Below, in pieces: positions 52,496 to 61,177 of a DNA stretch of 64,000 nucleotides. Made by a program: the position numbers and the translations under genes. Below the pieces are notes generated by a model. That model was not told the DNA's origin, did no database searches, and saw only the letters and a program-made list of their open reading frames with translations. Positions within the stretch are counted from its first letter, which is position 1; each line of letters opens with the position of its first letter. Source of the stretch: Methylotenera sp. (GTDB lineage: Bacteria; Pseudomonadota; Gammaproteobacteria; Burkholderiales; Methylophilaceae); contig JAURWJ010000101.1 in the NCBI GenBank assembly GCA_030655015.1, positions 1 to 64,000 of the forward strand, written 5' to 3'.

Positions 52496-53422
52496 TTAAT
52501 TGGTGCTGTTACTTTTACTTGTTTTGCGAGGGCGGCCTTTTGCGTCTTTTCTGCTTCTCTCCATAGCCTCTGGTATTTCTTCTAACTTTGACTGAACTGT
52601 ACTAAGCTTGAACTCAAATCCAATTTCATCAACAAATCTATTAATTTTCTTTGCTGTTTCAGGTAATGCAATCTCGTTATCAATATCGATACCTGCTTTT
52701 TTTGCTAATGCTGCAATTATTATTAAAAATGTTGTGCGCTCTTTAGGATGAATTGACTCAATATCAGTGATTTTCTTATTTTTAGACACCTGGGAGTCTT
52801 CTATCTCAACTTGATGTTCAAAGTCCTTTAGCGACTTTAAACTGACTGCCAGGAATGCATGACTTGGGATTATTGGCATAGGTTTATAGTAACCATCATC
52901 GAGCCCAGTATTTTCAAGTTTTATGACGTTTTCGAAAAAACTATCTAATAAAAATAAACTATTTTTCTCATCATAGTCTTTATGCTTTTCATACAAGCAG
53001 TATGTTTTGTTATCGCGTTCGATATAAATTCCTGAATCAGTATTTTGAACTTGGGAATTCACTTCTAAAAAATTCAACAGCCTTGCCTTAATGTAATCCT
53101 CTCCGCTGCCAAAGAGTTTTAGATCCCACAGCCCATCAATTTTGATAAGTTGAGGTGATGTGGAAACATGATAAGACTTATCTTCAAAATTTACTTGGCC
53201 GAAATTATCAGTTGACGACTCTGAAGGTGTTTCGCTGAATTGACTTATTACCACTTCCATTACATCAACTATTTTGGTGAAGTTTAATGAAAGCTTTAAA
53301 TGTTTTTCTAATGCTAATTGCAAAATGTCTTTTGGTTCTACAGGCTCTGCGAATAAGGCACTTAAATAGTTTGCTGCATCATCTATTGTTAACCATTTTT
53401 TTAATTGCATTAGATTTTTCAA
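52496..53422 (-). CDS. Integrase-neighbour protein of unknown function
   Basis: The 308-residue protein begins LKKWLTIDDAANYLSALFAE, which looks like a helix-turn-helix start. An acidic middle region follows, and the tail is basic (RSRKDAKGRPRKTSKS). Proteins of this general type often sit between the integrase and regulatory genes of integrative elements. No catalytic motif is visible. It lies 23 bp downstream of the integrase gene on the same strand. Confidence 0.55.
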   Translation of the reverse strand: MKNLMQLKKWLTIDDAANYLSALFAEPVEPKDILQLALEKHLKLSLNFTKIVDVMEVVISQFSETPSESSTDNFGQVNFEDKSYHVSTSPQLIKIDGLWDLKLFGSGEDYIKARLLNFLEVNSQVQNTDSGIYIERDNKTYCLYEKHKDYDEKNSLFLLDSFFENVIKLENTGLDDGYYKPMPIIPSHAFLAVSLKSLKDFEHQVEIEDSQVSKNKKITDIESIHPKERTTFLIIIAALAKKAGIDIDNEIALPETAKKINRFVDEIGFEFKLSTVQSKLEEIPEAMERSRKDAKGRPRKTSKSNSTN

Positions 53423-53445
53423 AATATATCCTTTATCACTAGCGG

Positions 53446-54639
53446 TTATTTTTTCTTGTTTTTGATGCTATCAAGATAGTCAGCCCACTGTTGCATCATA
53501 GCTTTGCGCTGCTCTATAAATCTAGTGCGATTATAAGCGCTGCCAAGGTTATCAGGCACAGTATGCGCAAGTTGGTGTTCGATAATATGTGGATCTACAT
53601 TGAGGCGTTCATGTAATATTGTTCTAGCCATCGCTCTAAAGCCATGCCCTGTTATTTGTGTTTGAGTGTCATATCCCATGCGTTTGAGTGCTGCATTTAC
53701 TGCGGCTTCACTCATTGGTCTTAAGGGTGAGTGTCCTCCTGGAAACACATACTCTCTATGACCAGACAAAGGTTGCATTACCTTTAAAATTTCAACAGCT
53801 TGTCTGGATAACGGAACTAAATGGTCGGTTTTTGTTTTGCTTACTACATAGCGCCATTCACCAGCATCTAAATCAATATCACTCCACTTTGCTTGTCTCA
53901 GCTCACTTGGTCTGGCGAAAACTAAGGGTGAAAGCTTAAGCGCACATTGAACGGTTACAGTGCCGTTAAACCCGTCAATTGCGCGTAGTAGCTCTGCTAT
54001 ATCTTTTGGGTCGGTAAAGGCAGCCATGTGTTTTGTTGTGGTTGCAGGTAAAGCGCCCTTAAGGTCATAAGTGATGTCGCGGATGGCTCTACCTGTTTGT
54101 ACTGCATAGCGAAATACTTGGCCAGCAGTTTGCAACGCTCGGTGAGCTGTTTCTAGCTTATTGAGGTTTTCTATACGTTTAACTACTTGAAGAAGTTGAG
54201 GGGCGGTTATATCGGCAATTGGTACGTTGCCAATCCAAGGAAATAAGTAGAGCTCGAAGCGTCTGATCACTTTGTCTTTGTGGGTCTCCGCTTTATTTTT
54301 CATGTGAGTGCTCCACCATTCACGCGCAACTAACTCAAAGCTATTTGTAGAGCTGAGAATTTTCTCTGCTTTAATTTGTTGCCGCTTTTCACTAGGATCA
54401 ACTTGATCATTGGCTAAGAGCTTTCTTGCGTCATCACGCTTATCTCTGGCTTGCTTCAGCGATACATCAGGATATGTTCCAAGTGAGAGTAGCTTTTCTT
54501 TTCCCTCAAAACGATACTTAAATCGCCACCATTTACCCCCAGCAGGGGTAACTTGCATGAATAAACCGTCTGTATCATAGATTTTATAAGGCTTTTCAGC
54601 GGGTTTTGCATTCTGTATTGCGGTGTTTGTAAGTGCCAT
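53446..54639 (-). CDS. int: Tyrosine-type integrase of island 2
   Basis: From ATG 54639 (GGAAAG ribosome binding site) the protein has the DUF4102 arm-binding domain (PAEKPYKIYDTDGLFMQV) and the catalytic R (ARPSELRQAKW), HxxR (GHGFRAMART) and Y (GSAYNRTR) residues. At about 397 residues it is of P4-integrase size. The ORF track's upstream start adds 17 residues that lie over the GTTACCCC repeats. The tRNA-Met fragment it used as a target begins 177 bp upstream. It looks intact. Confidence 0.93.
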   Translation of the reverse strand: MALTNTAIQNAKPAEKPYKIYDTDGLFMQVTPAGGKWWRFKYRFEGKEKLLSLGTYPDVSLKQARDKRDDARKLLANDQVDPSEKRQQIKAEKILSSTNSFELVAREWWSTHMKNKAETHKDKVIRRFELYLFPWIGNVPIADITAPQLLQVVKRIENLNKLETAHRALQTAGQVFRYAVQTGRAIRDITYDLKGALPATTTKHMAAFTDPKDIAELLRAIDGFNGTVTVQCALKLSPLVFARPSELRQAKWSDIDLDAGEWRYVVSKTKTDHLVPLSRQAVEILKVMQPLSGHREYVFPGGHSPLRPMSEAAVNAALKRMGYDTQTQITGHGFRAMARTILHERLNVDPHIIEHQLAHTVPDNLGSAYNRTRFIEQRKAMMQQWADYLDSIKNKKK

Positions 54640-54642
54640 TTT

Positions 54643-54700
54643 GGGGTAACTTTCCGAGTAAAAATCTCTATAATAAGAGTTACCCCACAAAGTTACCCCA
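54643..54700. repeat. Arm-type repeats GTTACCCC, integrase end of island 2
   Basis: GTTACCCC occurs at 54679 and 54692 (13 bp apart), and an inverse copy GGGGTAAC at 54643 just before the integrase ATG. The first two closely match the pair at 34174-34193. They overlap the integrase promoter, so binding could also regulate it. Confidence 0.7.
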
Positions 54701-54751
54701 GTTAGTTGGGGTATGTCAAGGAATGCTGTGCGACGGGTTGAGGCAATAAAA

Positions 54752-54780
54752 AAGCCCCGAAGTCAATAACTACGGGGCTT
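54752..54780 (-). terminator. Terminator brought by island 2 next to tRNA-Met 3' copy
   Basis: AAGCCCCG and CGGGGCTT form an 8-bp perfect stem with flanking A and T tracts on both sides. It lies 36 bp beyond the tRNA-Met fragment. Before island 3 arrived it would have terminated the tRNA transcript. It works in either orientation. Confidence 0.8.
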
Positions 54781-54815
54781 TTAGAGGCGTTACGATACTT
54801 TGTGACACCATGTTG

Positions 54816-54861
54816 TGGTGGTGAAAGAGGGACTTGAACCCTCGACCCCAGGATTATGAAT
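54816..54861 (-). repeat. attL: 46-bp copy of the tRNA-Met 3' half
   Basis: The 46 bases are identical to 62912-62957, covering the CCA end, acceptor, T arm, variable loop and anticodon. Homology ends abruptly on both sides. The fragment lacks the 5' half and is not a functional tRNA. Confidence 0.95.
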
Positions 54862-54981
54862 AAGTTATGAACAAGCTTTATTTGGTTTTAATTTACTTGT
54901 AATTCCTTTATAAAACATCAATATATCAATAACTTACGAACATCCCCAGTTTTATTTTCCTTGCTTTAGATTTTAATAAAT

Positions 54982-55011
54982 GCTATAAATTTGCTATAAA
55001 TACGCTATAAA
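54982..55011. repeat. Arm-type repeats GCTATAAA, integrase end of island 3
   Basis: Three copies of GCTATAAA start at 54982, 54993 and 55004, each 11 bp apart, just before the integrase ATG at 55032. Two copies with the same spacing lie at 62837 and 62848. They are probable integrase arm sites overlapping its promoter. Confidence 0.75.
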
Positions 55012-55031
55012 TTTTTAGTGAGGAAATTCAC

Positions 55032-56372
55032 ATGGCACAAAATAGCAATGTCATTAAACAGGTAAAAATCACCAATACGATAGCCGAGCGAAACTATCCA
55101 GATGGGCTTGTGACCACTATTTGGGATAGTGAAACTAAGGGCTTTGGACTTCGAGTTAGTCCGAATGGAAAAACGCGCACTTATTTTATTCAGTTTAGAG
55201 TTAAAGGATCTAAGCAAGAACGTCTTATCAGTATCGGCAGGCATAATGACCCTTATAGGGTTGACCAAGCAAGGGCAAAAGCCGTACAGATAAAAGCAGA
55301 AATGCTGGCAGGTGTTGACCCTGTAATTAAAGCTAAAGAAATCGAAATTGAGCGCAAACGTAAGGCGGCAGACAGTGAGGCTAAAACTATTAGCTTGCGC
55401 GAAGTCATGCAGCATTACCTAATCAATAAACGCACAAAGCATGGCGAACTGCGTGACACCACAAAGCGCGACCTAAAACACCATGTGGAAAATAACCTTG
55501 GTGACTGGGCAGATAAACCAATTGCAAGCATTACTAGAGAGAAGTGCCTAGACCGTTATGAGCAAATAACGAATCGGGGTGCAGCCAGTCAAGCCACACA
55601 ATGTTTTGTGAACCTGAGGGCGCTAATCAACCATGCAAGAGAGATGTTTACCAATGAAGAAGGTGAGCCTTTAATCTTTGTGACTAACCCAGTATCGCGC
55701 ATGTTCAAAATAAGAAAGCCAAATCCTGAGAAGGCGAGAACTAGCCGTATCCCGTTAGATAAGATTGGTGCAGTTTGGCTAGCTCTTCAAAAGCGCCGTC
55801 TAGCGAATGCGAATATCAATGATAGAACTAGCGTTGATTACGTAATATTTCTTTTGCTAACAGGCTGCCGCAGGATGGAGGCAGGTAGTTTGAAATGGAC
55901 AGATGTTAATTTGGAAAAAGGCTACTTCACATTACGTGGTGATGTGGTTAAGAATCATAATGAAATTAGGTTGCCAATTAACAGCCTGTTAAAAGACCTT
56001 TTGGAGCAGCGCAAGACAATCCTAAAAGCAGATGAAATTTATGTGTTCCCAAGTTTTGGTAAAAAACTGCCACATATTTCTGACGCTCGCGCCACGATGG
56101 GCGTAGTGAGTGAGGTTGCAGGGGTTAAAGTTTCTTTGCACGATGGCCGCAGGACTTGGGATGATATTGCAAAAGCGGCAAAAGTCAGCGACGATGAGCG
56201 CCGACAACTATTGAACCATCTGGCAAGTGACGTTCACGGCATGAGTTATTCAAACAACCCAGACCCCAAATCATTGGCTGGTGCTAGCGAAGCTGTGGCA
56301 AAGTTTATTGTGAAGCAAGTCAAAATTACCGAGGCTACCTTGCAAGGGAAAAATATTCTCAGGTTTGGCTAG
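55032..56372 (+). CDS. int: Tyrosine-type integrase of island 3
   Basis: The 446-residue protein has an N-terminal DUF4102-type domain (WDSETKGFGLRVSPNGKTRTYF) and a SAM-like core-binding domain near residues 125-210. The catalytic residues are R (LTGCRRMEAGSLKW), HxxR (SLHDGRRTWDD) and Y (HGMSYSNNP). It is unrelated in detail to the other two integrases. AGTGAGGAAATTCAC supplies the ribosome binding site. It lies at the end of the island away from the intact tRNA and is transcribed inwards. Confidence 0.93.
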   Translation: MAQNSNVIKQVKITNTIAERNYPDGLVTTIWDSETKGFGLRVSPNGKTRTYFIQFRVKGSKQERLISIGRHNDPYRVDQARAKAVQIKAEMLAGVDPVIKAKEIEIERKRKAADSEAKTISLREVMQHYLINKRTKHGELRDTTKRDLKHHVENNLGDWADKPIASITREKCLDRYEQITNRGAASQATQCFVNLRALINHAREMFTNEEGEPLIFVTNPVSRMFKIRKPNPEKARTSRIPLDKIGAVWLALQKRRLANANINDRTSVDYVIFLLLTGCRRMEAGSLKWTDVNLEKGYFTLRGDVVKNHNEIRLPINSLLKDLLEQRKTILKADEIYVFPSFGKKLPHISDARATMGVVSEVAGVKVSLHDGRRTWDDIAKAAKVSDDERRQLLNHLASDVHGMSYSNNPDPKSLAGASEAVAKFIVKQVKITEATLQGKNILRFG

Positions 56373-56467
56373 CCCGATTTTTATTATCATAATATTTTGT
56401 TTTATATCGGCGTTTTTATGTTGTATTTCAATTTTTAATTTGCTAATATTTACTCACCTTACGCCAT

Positions 56468-56548
56468 CGGGCAATTCAAAAAGCCCGTTGTAATAACATC
56501 CAAAATGGGTGTCGGCGGAAACATTTTTGTTAATGTTTACCGCGACAC
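56468..56548. promoter_or_regulatory. Two hairpins between integrase and excisionase-like gene
   Basis: CGGGC/GCCCG (56468-56488) can end integrase transcription. A second stem-loop at 56509-56548 pairs GTGTCG, GCGG and AAACAT with ATGTTT, CCGC and CGACAC, so about 15 of 16 arm positions match. It lies about 45 bp before the small HTH gene and may be its operator or a leader structure. Confidence 0.55.
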
Positions 56549-56594
56549 TTATCACAATCAGTCTGCGGTGAACCTATGCACTGGAGACTGAAAT

Positions 56595-56816
56595 ATGACC
56601 ACTTCGACACTTACCCCGCTTCTCAGCACTAAAGACCTTGCAAGCCTTTTAGGTTTAAAAACCAACACCGTTGAACGCCTTCGCTGCCAAGGTCATGACT
56701 TGCCGCGTCATGTGAAACTACCCAGCGGTGCGATTCGCTATGACCCCAAAGACGTTCAAGATTGGCTAGATAAAAATAAGCATCAAACTGCGGCTTCTCA
56801 GCTAGCGGCTGCTTGA
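56595..56816 (+). CDS. Excisionase/AlpA-like helix-turn-helix protein
   Basis: The 73-residue protein reads LLSTKDLASLLGLKTNTVERLRCQG then SGAIRYDPKDVQDWLDK, a MerR-like winged helix typical of excisionases and P4 Vis/AlpA proteins. It follows the integrase on the same strand and precedes the replication gene. It likely helps excision or controls the replication operon. Confidence 0.8.
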   Translation: MTTSTLTPLLSTKDLASLLGLKTNTVERLRCQGHDLPRHVKLPSGAIRYDPKDVQDWLDKNKHQTAASQLAAA

Positions 56817-56925
56817 CCAACTTACGTCCAAGACTACAAAACTAGCATCTAACGAATTGAAATAATTATGAAGAATAGCGCGTCACGCAGACATACAAGC
56901 CTATTGTCAGCCGCATAAAGAAAAA

Positions 56926-56947
56926 CCCCAGTTTGGGCGAACTGGGG
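56926..56947 (+). promoter_or_regulatory. Hairpin in the leader of the primase-helicase gene
   Basis: CCCCAGTT and AACTGGGG form a perfect 8-bp stem with a 6-nt loop, ending 13 bp before ATG 56961 and directly preceding the CAGGAG ribosome binding site. It could act as an attenuator or limit translation. Confidence 0.5.
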
Positions 56948-56960
56948 CAGGAGTAAAGCA

Positions 56961-58907
56961 ATGAGCAGCAGCACTAATTTAACAGAAACTAATCATGGCA
57001 TGTTTGATAAAGCCAGCTATTTGCCTGCGATTACAGGTGATATTGAAAGTAACCAATACAATCACGGCGACCAACACATAAACAAAGCCCCAGCCGACAC
57101 ACTAAGCCAAATGAAAGCAGCTAAGCGCTGGCTGGTACACAGAAAGAAGATTCCCCACTACGTTAGCGGTACACCACGGAATGGCACTTTAGATTCTGAT
57201 TCTGATATTCAAAATTTAGCAACCTATGAGTTAGCTAAATCCGTAGTAAGTCAATACGATGGATTAGGCTTTGCTCTTGGGAAAGATGGTGAGGGTTTCT
57301 GGCAGGGTGTTGACCTTGATAATGTGACCGCTAACAGCCTAGTTGACTGTGCAGACGAAATTGGTGGTTATGTTGAAAAAAGTCCAAGTGGGCTAGGTTG
57401 TCACGCTATTGGTTACGGTAGAGAGTTTGCAACCTTAGGTTCAAATTCAACTGGCATTGAGGCTTATGCGAAAGCAAGGTTTTTTACAGTTACCGAAAAT
57501 GCCATCCGACATTCACCTTTAATTTGCTTGGCTGATTATGTTGAAAGAAAACTAGCTCCAACTCATAGTGTATTGCGTGACCCTACATCTAATATCCAAG
57601 AAGTGGTTGTTCCACCACAGGTGGTAACAGAACTTCGTTCTGCCTTATTGCACATGAGAGCAGACAATTATGCCCTTTGGATTAGCATGGGTATGGCACT
57701 GCGTGAACTAGATGATACTGGGCGCGGTTTATGGCTTGAGTGGTCAGCTACTTCTGAGAAGTTTGACCCAAAAGAAGCAACAAAAAAGTGGGAAACGTTT
57801 AAGCCAGATAGTACAAGCTATCAAGCTGTTTTTGCCGAAGCACAAAGGCAAGGCTGGGTTAATCCTAATAGCAATTCGGCAAGACTTTGTTCTGAAGTTT
57901 CCCAAGAAAAGCTTTTTACTAAAACACTCAGTGATTTTCTGAAAGAGCAAACTCAGATTGAATATCTAGTTGATGATGTATTTCGCAAAGGTTGGCTATA
58001 CACCATAACAGGCAGTACGGGTGCGGGCAAGACGGGCATAGCTGTCACCCTCGCTTTGTGTATTGCTTCAGGCTTTCCATTCGGAAAGTATGCTGTCAAT
58101 AGTGGGATTGTTTTGTACATTGCAGGTGAAAACCCTGATGATGTTCGCGGTAGGTTTCAGGCTACATTATCTCAATATGCTTGGGGACAAGCTGTGTATG
58201 AAAGTATCCACGTTCTTGACCAGTCATTCATTTTGGAAAGTAAAATTGAAGAGCTTAAAGCTATTATTGATAACGTATTGCCAGTTGCGATTATTGTTGA
58301 CACTGACCAAGCGATTTCCTTAGGTGACGATACTAACGAATGCAATAATGGCGCAAGAATGCGACATGCCAAAAATTTAAGACAGCTAACAAAAAGATCT
58401 AGCAGACCAACCGTTATTGACTTATGCCACCCTAATGCAAGTGCAAGCAGGGATACTTTAGTGCCTCGCGGTGGTAGTGCGTTCCTCAATGAAATTGATG
58501 GCAATGTTCAATGCTCACGTGATGACACGCTAACGACATTAAATAGCGACACTAATAAATTTCGCGGTATGCCTTTTATGTTGTCGTTCCATAAACGAGT
58601 TGTAAGTTTGGAACATGTTACGGATACCAAGGGTAGGAAAATGGAACTGCCCGTATTTGAGCCTTTAGGTGACCAGCAGGAGATATATATTCAAGTCCAA
58701 CAATATGAGGACAAATACAAACTTCTTAAAATCATGTTTGAAAAACCTGAGCTAAACCAAACACAATGGGGGATTGAATTGGGGTACGACAAAAGCAAAG
58801 TTAGTCGCTTGATAAAAAATTTGAGAGAGACTGACCCGCCCTTAGTTAATAAAAACAGTACATTCTTAACCAGGGATGGTAAAAAAGAAGCTAAAAAAAT
58901 GAGCTAA
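56961..58907 (+). CDS. Primase-helicase (RepA-like) replication protein
   Basis: The N-terminal 200 residues (AAKRWLVHRKK, GLGFALGKDGEGFWQGVDLD, KSPSGLGCHAIGYG) resemble a primase-polymerase domain. Next comes a PriCT-2-like segment (DNYALWISMGMALRELDDTG, KKWETFKPD). A RecA/RepA-type helicase then follows with Walker A (TGSTGAGKTGIAVTL) and Walker B (AIIVDTDQAIS). The C-terminus has a helix-turn-helix (TQWGIELGYDKSKVSRLIKNL). At 648 residues it has all parts for origin melting and priming, as in P4 alpha-like proteins. The iteron-like cluster follows at once. Confidence 0.85.
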   Translation: MSSSTNLTETNHGMFDKASYLPAITGDIESNQYNHGDQHINKAPADTLSQMKAAKRWLVHRKKIPHYVSGTPRNGTLDSDSDIQNLATYELAKSVVSQYDGLGFALGKDGEGFWQGVDLDNVTANSLVDCADEIGGYVEKSPSGLGCHAIGYGREFATLGSNSTGIEAYAKARFFTVTENAIRHSPLICLADYVERKLAPTHSVLRDPTSNIQEVVVPPQVVTELRSALLHMRADNYALWISMGMALRELDDTGRGLWLEWSATSEKFDPKEATKKWETFKPDSTSYQAVFAEAQRQGWVNPNSNSARLCSEVSQEKLFTKTLSDFLKEQTQIEYLVDDVFRKGWLYTITGSTGAGKTGIAVTLALCIASGFPFGKYAVNSGIVLYIAGENPDDVRGRFQATLSQYAWGQAVYESIHVLDQSFILESKIEELKAIIDNVLPVAIIVDTDQAISLGDDTNECNNGARMRHAKNLRQLTKRSSRPTVIDLCHPNASASRDTLVPRGGSAFLNEIDGNVQCSRDDTLTTLNSDTNKFRGMPFMLSFHKRVVSLEHVTDTKGRKMELPVFEPLGDQQEIYIQVQQYEDKYKLLKIMFEKPELNQTQWGIELGYDKSKVSRLIKNLRETDPPLVNKNSTFLTRDGKKEAKKMS

Positions 58908-58911
58908 ATAT

Positions 58912-59108
58912 GTTGCAACTGACTGCAACTTTAACCACAAAAAGTTGCAACAGTTGCAGCACAACATTTTTGTGCAACTAAATTCCAAAAACTGGCAGCT
59001 AACCTGCATAGTTGCTGTAGTTGCGCTGCAACTGATATGTACAACTTTTTGTTGCGAGTTGCATAGTTGCGCTAATTAGCCCCCTTTAGGGGGCATTAGC
59101 ACTGCAAC
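58912..59108. other. GTTGCA iteron-like cluster, candidate replication origin
   Basis: GTTGCA or its inverse TGCAAC occurs at 58912, 58914, 58924, 58944, 58953, 58973, 59027, 59058 and 59103. Near copies (GTTGCG, GTTGCT) occur at 59011, 59020, 59051 and 59066. A GCCCCC/GGGGGC hairpin lies at 59079-59094. The repeats cease outside this 200-bp stretch. Their place directly after a primase-helicase gene, with an AT-rich flank, suggests an origin. Confidence 0.65.
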
Positions 59109-59262
59109 TTTAATGGTGAAATTTATAGCGTATTGTAGTGACCTTAGTATTTGAAATAATAAGTTATTTTTTTCTTATCCCATTGATTTTGTGTGTTTTT
59201 ATCAAGCTTTTCATTTGTTGTTTTCCTAAAATTAAGCCCTATATCAGCCATTAGGAGAAAAC

Positions 59263-59961
59263 ATGGAAGTTCATGCACACATAACACCGACCCTTCATCC
59301 CAAGAATATTGAAAAAATTGCAGACGGTGACACAGAAGTTTTACCTTATCTGAATGCAGCGGTGGAGGCTTTCTCAGAAGCATATGATTCGATTGGCAAG
59401 GTTTACGTTGCCAAAGATTTAGCTGCTAAAAATCAAGCTTGGACAGAAGATAATCGCAATATTCTTGTTGGTGAGTTGGCAGAAAAGCATTTAGCAAAAG
59501 TCTGTAAAAAATTCGATTCAGTTATTGCAAGCATGACCACTAGCATTGATGCATTAGATGGTCAGCTTAACTCACCAATCACAGCTGATGCGGAACGTTT
59601 CAACATTAGTGCAGAAATTCGTGCCCATGTAAAAGGGCTATCTGTAGAGGATAGATTGAAATTCATTGAAGATGCTTTTGCTAGTCATGACGTAGGTACA
59701 TTAAGAGCCATTTTAGGTGCGCCATCTTTTCTATCGGGTATGTCTGAAAAAGAGCGTCAATTAAGAACACGTATGCTGCATGAGCAATCGTCACCCAAGA
59801 CCGCAAAAACTCTAGAAGCTTTGCGAAAGGCTAAAGAAATGTTGGAAACTCGGGGCGGTTTGTTGTTCAGTGAAATGGAAAAAGCAGTTGGTGTACCAAG
59901 AAGCCGCATTTTTGAATTGCAGAGGGTTAATAAACGTGCGCTAGATTCGCTAAAAGTATAG
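59263..59961 (+). CDS. Island protein of unknown function
   Basis: This 232-residue cytoplasmic protein is helical and acidic (DGDTEVLPYLNAAVEAFSEA). Its C-terminus EMEKAVGVPRSRIFELQRVNK looks like a helix-turn-helix. AGGAG precedes ATG 59263. It is followed after 15 bp by the next gene in the same direction. No function is assigned; a packaging or regulatory role is possible but unsupported. Confidence 0.6.
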   Translation: MEVHAHITPTLHPKNIEKIADGDTEVLPYLNAAVEAFSEAYDSIGKVYVAKDLAAKNQAWTEDNRNILVGELAEKHLAKVCKKFDSVIASMTTSIDALDGQLNSPITADAERFNISAEIRAHVKGLSVEDRLKFIEDAFASHDVGTLRAILGAPSFLSGMSEKERQLRTRMLHEQSSPKTAKTLEALRKAKEMLETRGGLLFSEMEKAVGVPRSRIFELQRVNKRALDSLKV

Positions 59962-59976
59962 AGCATTGATAAATAC

Positions 59977-60438
59977 ATGATGAGATCAAAAATGGATGAG
60001 TTAAAACTAGATGCATCAACACCAAAAATAAAAGGCAATCCGCAATGGGTACGTGGAATGCCTAGCCCTAACAAGGCAGGACGACCTAAGGGAATTGTTG
60101 ATGCTAGAACAAAAGTTACGCAAGCCCTGCTCGATGATGCTAATGCTGTCGTGCGTGTGGTGATTGATGCTGCTTTGGCTGGTGACGTGCAAGCTGCTGG
60201 CATTGTGTTATCGCGTGTCGCACCTGCCCTCAAAGCGCAAGGTGAAAAAGTGCAATTCGACTTTGACGCAAAAGCTGGCGTTACAGAGCAAGCAGAATCT
60301 GTGCTGCAAGCAATCGCAAACGGTGAAGTGTCGCCTGATATGGGCAAGCAAATTATTGAAGCTATCTCTATGCTTTATGGCATTAAGCAAATATCAGAAT
60401 TTGAGCAGCGATTAGCATTGTTGGAGGGAAAGCCATGA
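59977..60438 (+). CDS. DUF5681-like phage/element protein
   Basis: The stretch GNPQWVRGMPSPNKAGRPKG is the signature opening of DUF5681 proteins, found in phages and integrative elements, often beside terminase genes. The remainder is helical (TKVTQALLDDANAVVRVVID). The role is unknown; in phages it may act near the small terminase. Its stop overlaps the next gene start (ATGA). Confidence 0.7.
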   Translation: MMRSKMDELKLDASTPKIKGNPQWVRGMPSPNKAGRPKGIVDARTKVTQALLDDANAVVRVVIDAALAGDVQAAGIVLSRVAPALKAQGEKVQFDFDAKAGVTEQAESVLQAIANGEVSPDMGKQIIEAISMLYGIKQISEFEQRLALLEGKP

Positions 60439-60794
60439 GTAAACTAACCAACGCAAAATGTGATGTGGCAAATAAATTTTTTATCCTTCAAGGTCGTAAA
60501 GATGACTATGCAATCATATTAGAGTACGACACTAGAAGTTTCCTTATTGATGAAGGCAACCTCGATGCATCAATCAAAGCTGCAACATTAACTCTTGGTG
60601 TATTTAAGTCTTTTTGGCAAGAGATAACAGGAAGGATACCTCATGCCCAAAACTGGGCAGTAATGACACCTACCTGTCGGTCAAAACATCCGTTCGAGTT
60701 TGAAATAGTTAATTCTCAGATAGACAATTACCTGAGAGACAATTTGTTTGAGGTCGATTTATTTGCTAAAAGTATCATCAACAGTTTTACGTAG
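60435..60794 (+). CDS. Island protein of unknown function
   Basis: The 119-residue protein overlaps the previous gene by four bases. It starts SKLTNAKCDVANKFFILQGR and contains DDYAIILEYDTRSFLIDEGN, a mixed alpha/beta pattern without a recognised domain. The tight coupling argues it is real. Its end overlaps another small frame. Confidence 0.55.
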   Translation: MSKLTNAKCDVANKFFILQGRKDDYAIILEYDTRSFLIDEGNLDASIKAATLTLGVFKSFWQEITGRIPHAQNWAVMTPTCRSKHPFEFEIVNSQIDNYLRDNLFEVDLFAKSIINSFT

Positions 60795-60936
60795 ATTGCA
60801 GCGTATTGAGCAATCCTCAATCAATCGCCAATCCAATAACTTCCCGCCACTATTGCCAATTGACTTGTGGGAAGCGCAAGCCATGGCAACTCAAGCACGA
60901 TTATTGCAAGACACGCGCGAATTTTTAGCGAAGTAG
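60748..60936 (+). CDS. Small reading frame at the end of the island operon
   Basis: The second half (NNFPPLLPIDLWEAQAMATQ) looks protein-like and ends with LLQDTREFLAK. The first 16 codons overlap the previous gene, so a TTG at 60796 may be the true start. No domain is recognised. It could be a remnant. Confidence 0.35.
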   Translation: MRSIYLLKVSSTVLRRLQRIEQSSINRQSNNFPPLLPIDLWEAQAMATQARLLQDTREFLAK

Positions 60937-61177
60937 CTATTGCGCTGCCAGCTACAAGCAATGACATTCACATAGCTGCGGCAACTATATTGGCTGCAAC
61001 ATATTCACCGCTACAAGGCGGCAGCTAGCCTGCTGCATACACTGCTTGCTGACATAAGGCTAGCATTTCACCTAAAGCTGAAAAACTGGTGATAACACAT
61101 GCCTGTTTTTATTGGGTTTATGAAATGATGGCGCTAGTATTGGATGTACTCAGGTAGAGTAAACTAAAGAATACAAA
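60937..61177. other. Gene-free stretch between convergent genes
   Basis: About 240 bp without a credible gene. A few GCAAC and GGCAGC words recall the cluster at 58912 but are too sparse to call. It separates the + strand operon from the minus-strand lipoprotein gene. Confidence 0.4.

Larger units (their letters stand above)
34100..54861. mobile_element. Defence and mobilization island at tRNA-Met (island 2)
   Basis: The right border is the tRNA-Met 3' half copy at 54816-54861. The left border is a short degenerate copy at 34100-34112. GTTACCCC pairs lie just inside both ends (34174 and 54679). The tyrosine integrase at 53446 is next to the right border. Cargo of about 20 kb includes AbiE, a restriction-like pair, ArdA, an AAA/subtilase operon and a MOBC mobilization module. 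The left border rests mainly on the paired repeats, as the att copy there is short. Confidence 0.7.

Noticed and set aside
58912-59108. GTTGCA cluster as a CRISPR or satellite repeat
   Set aside because: The unit is six bases in both orientations at irregular spacing, which fits iterons rather than an array of long repeats.
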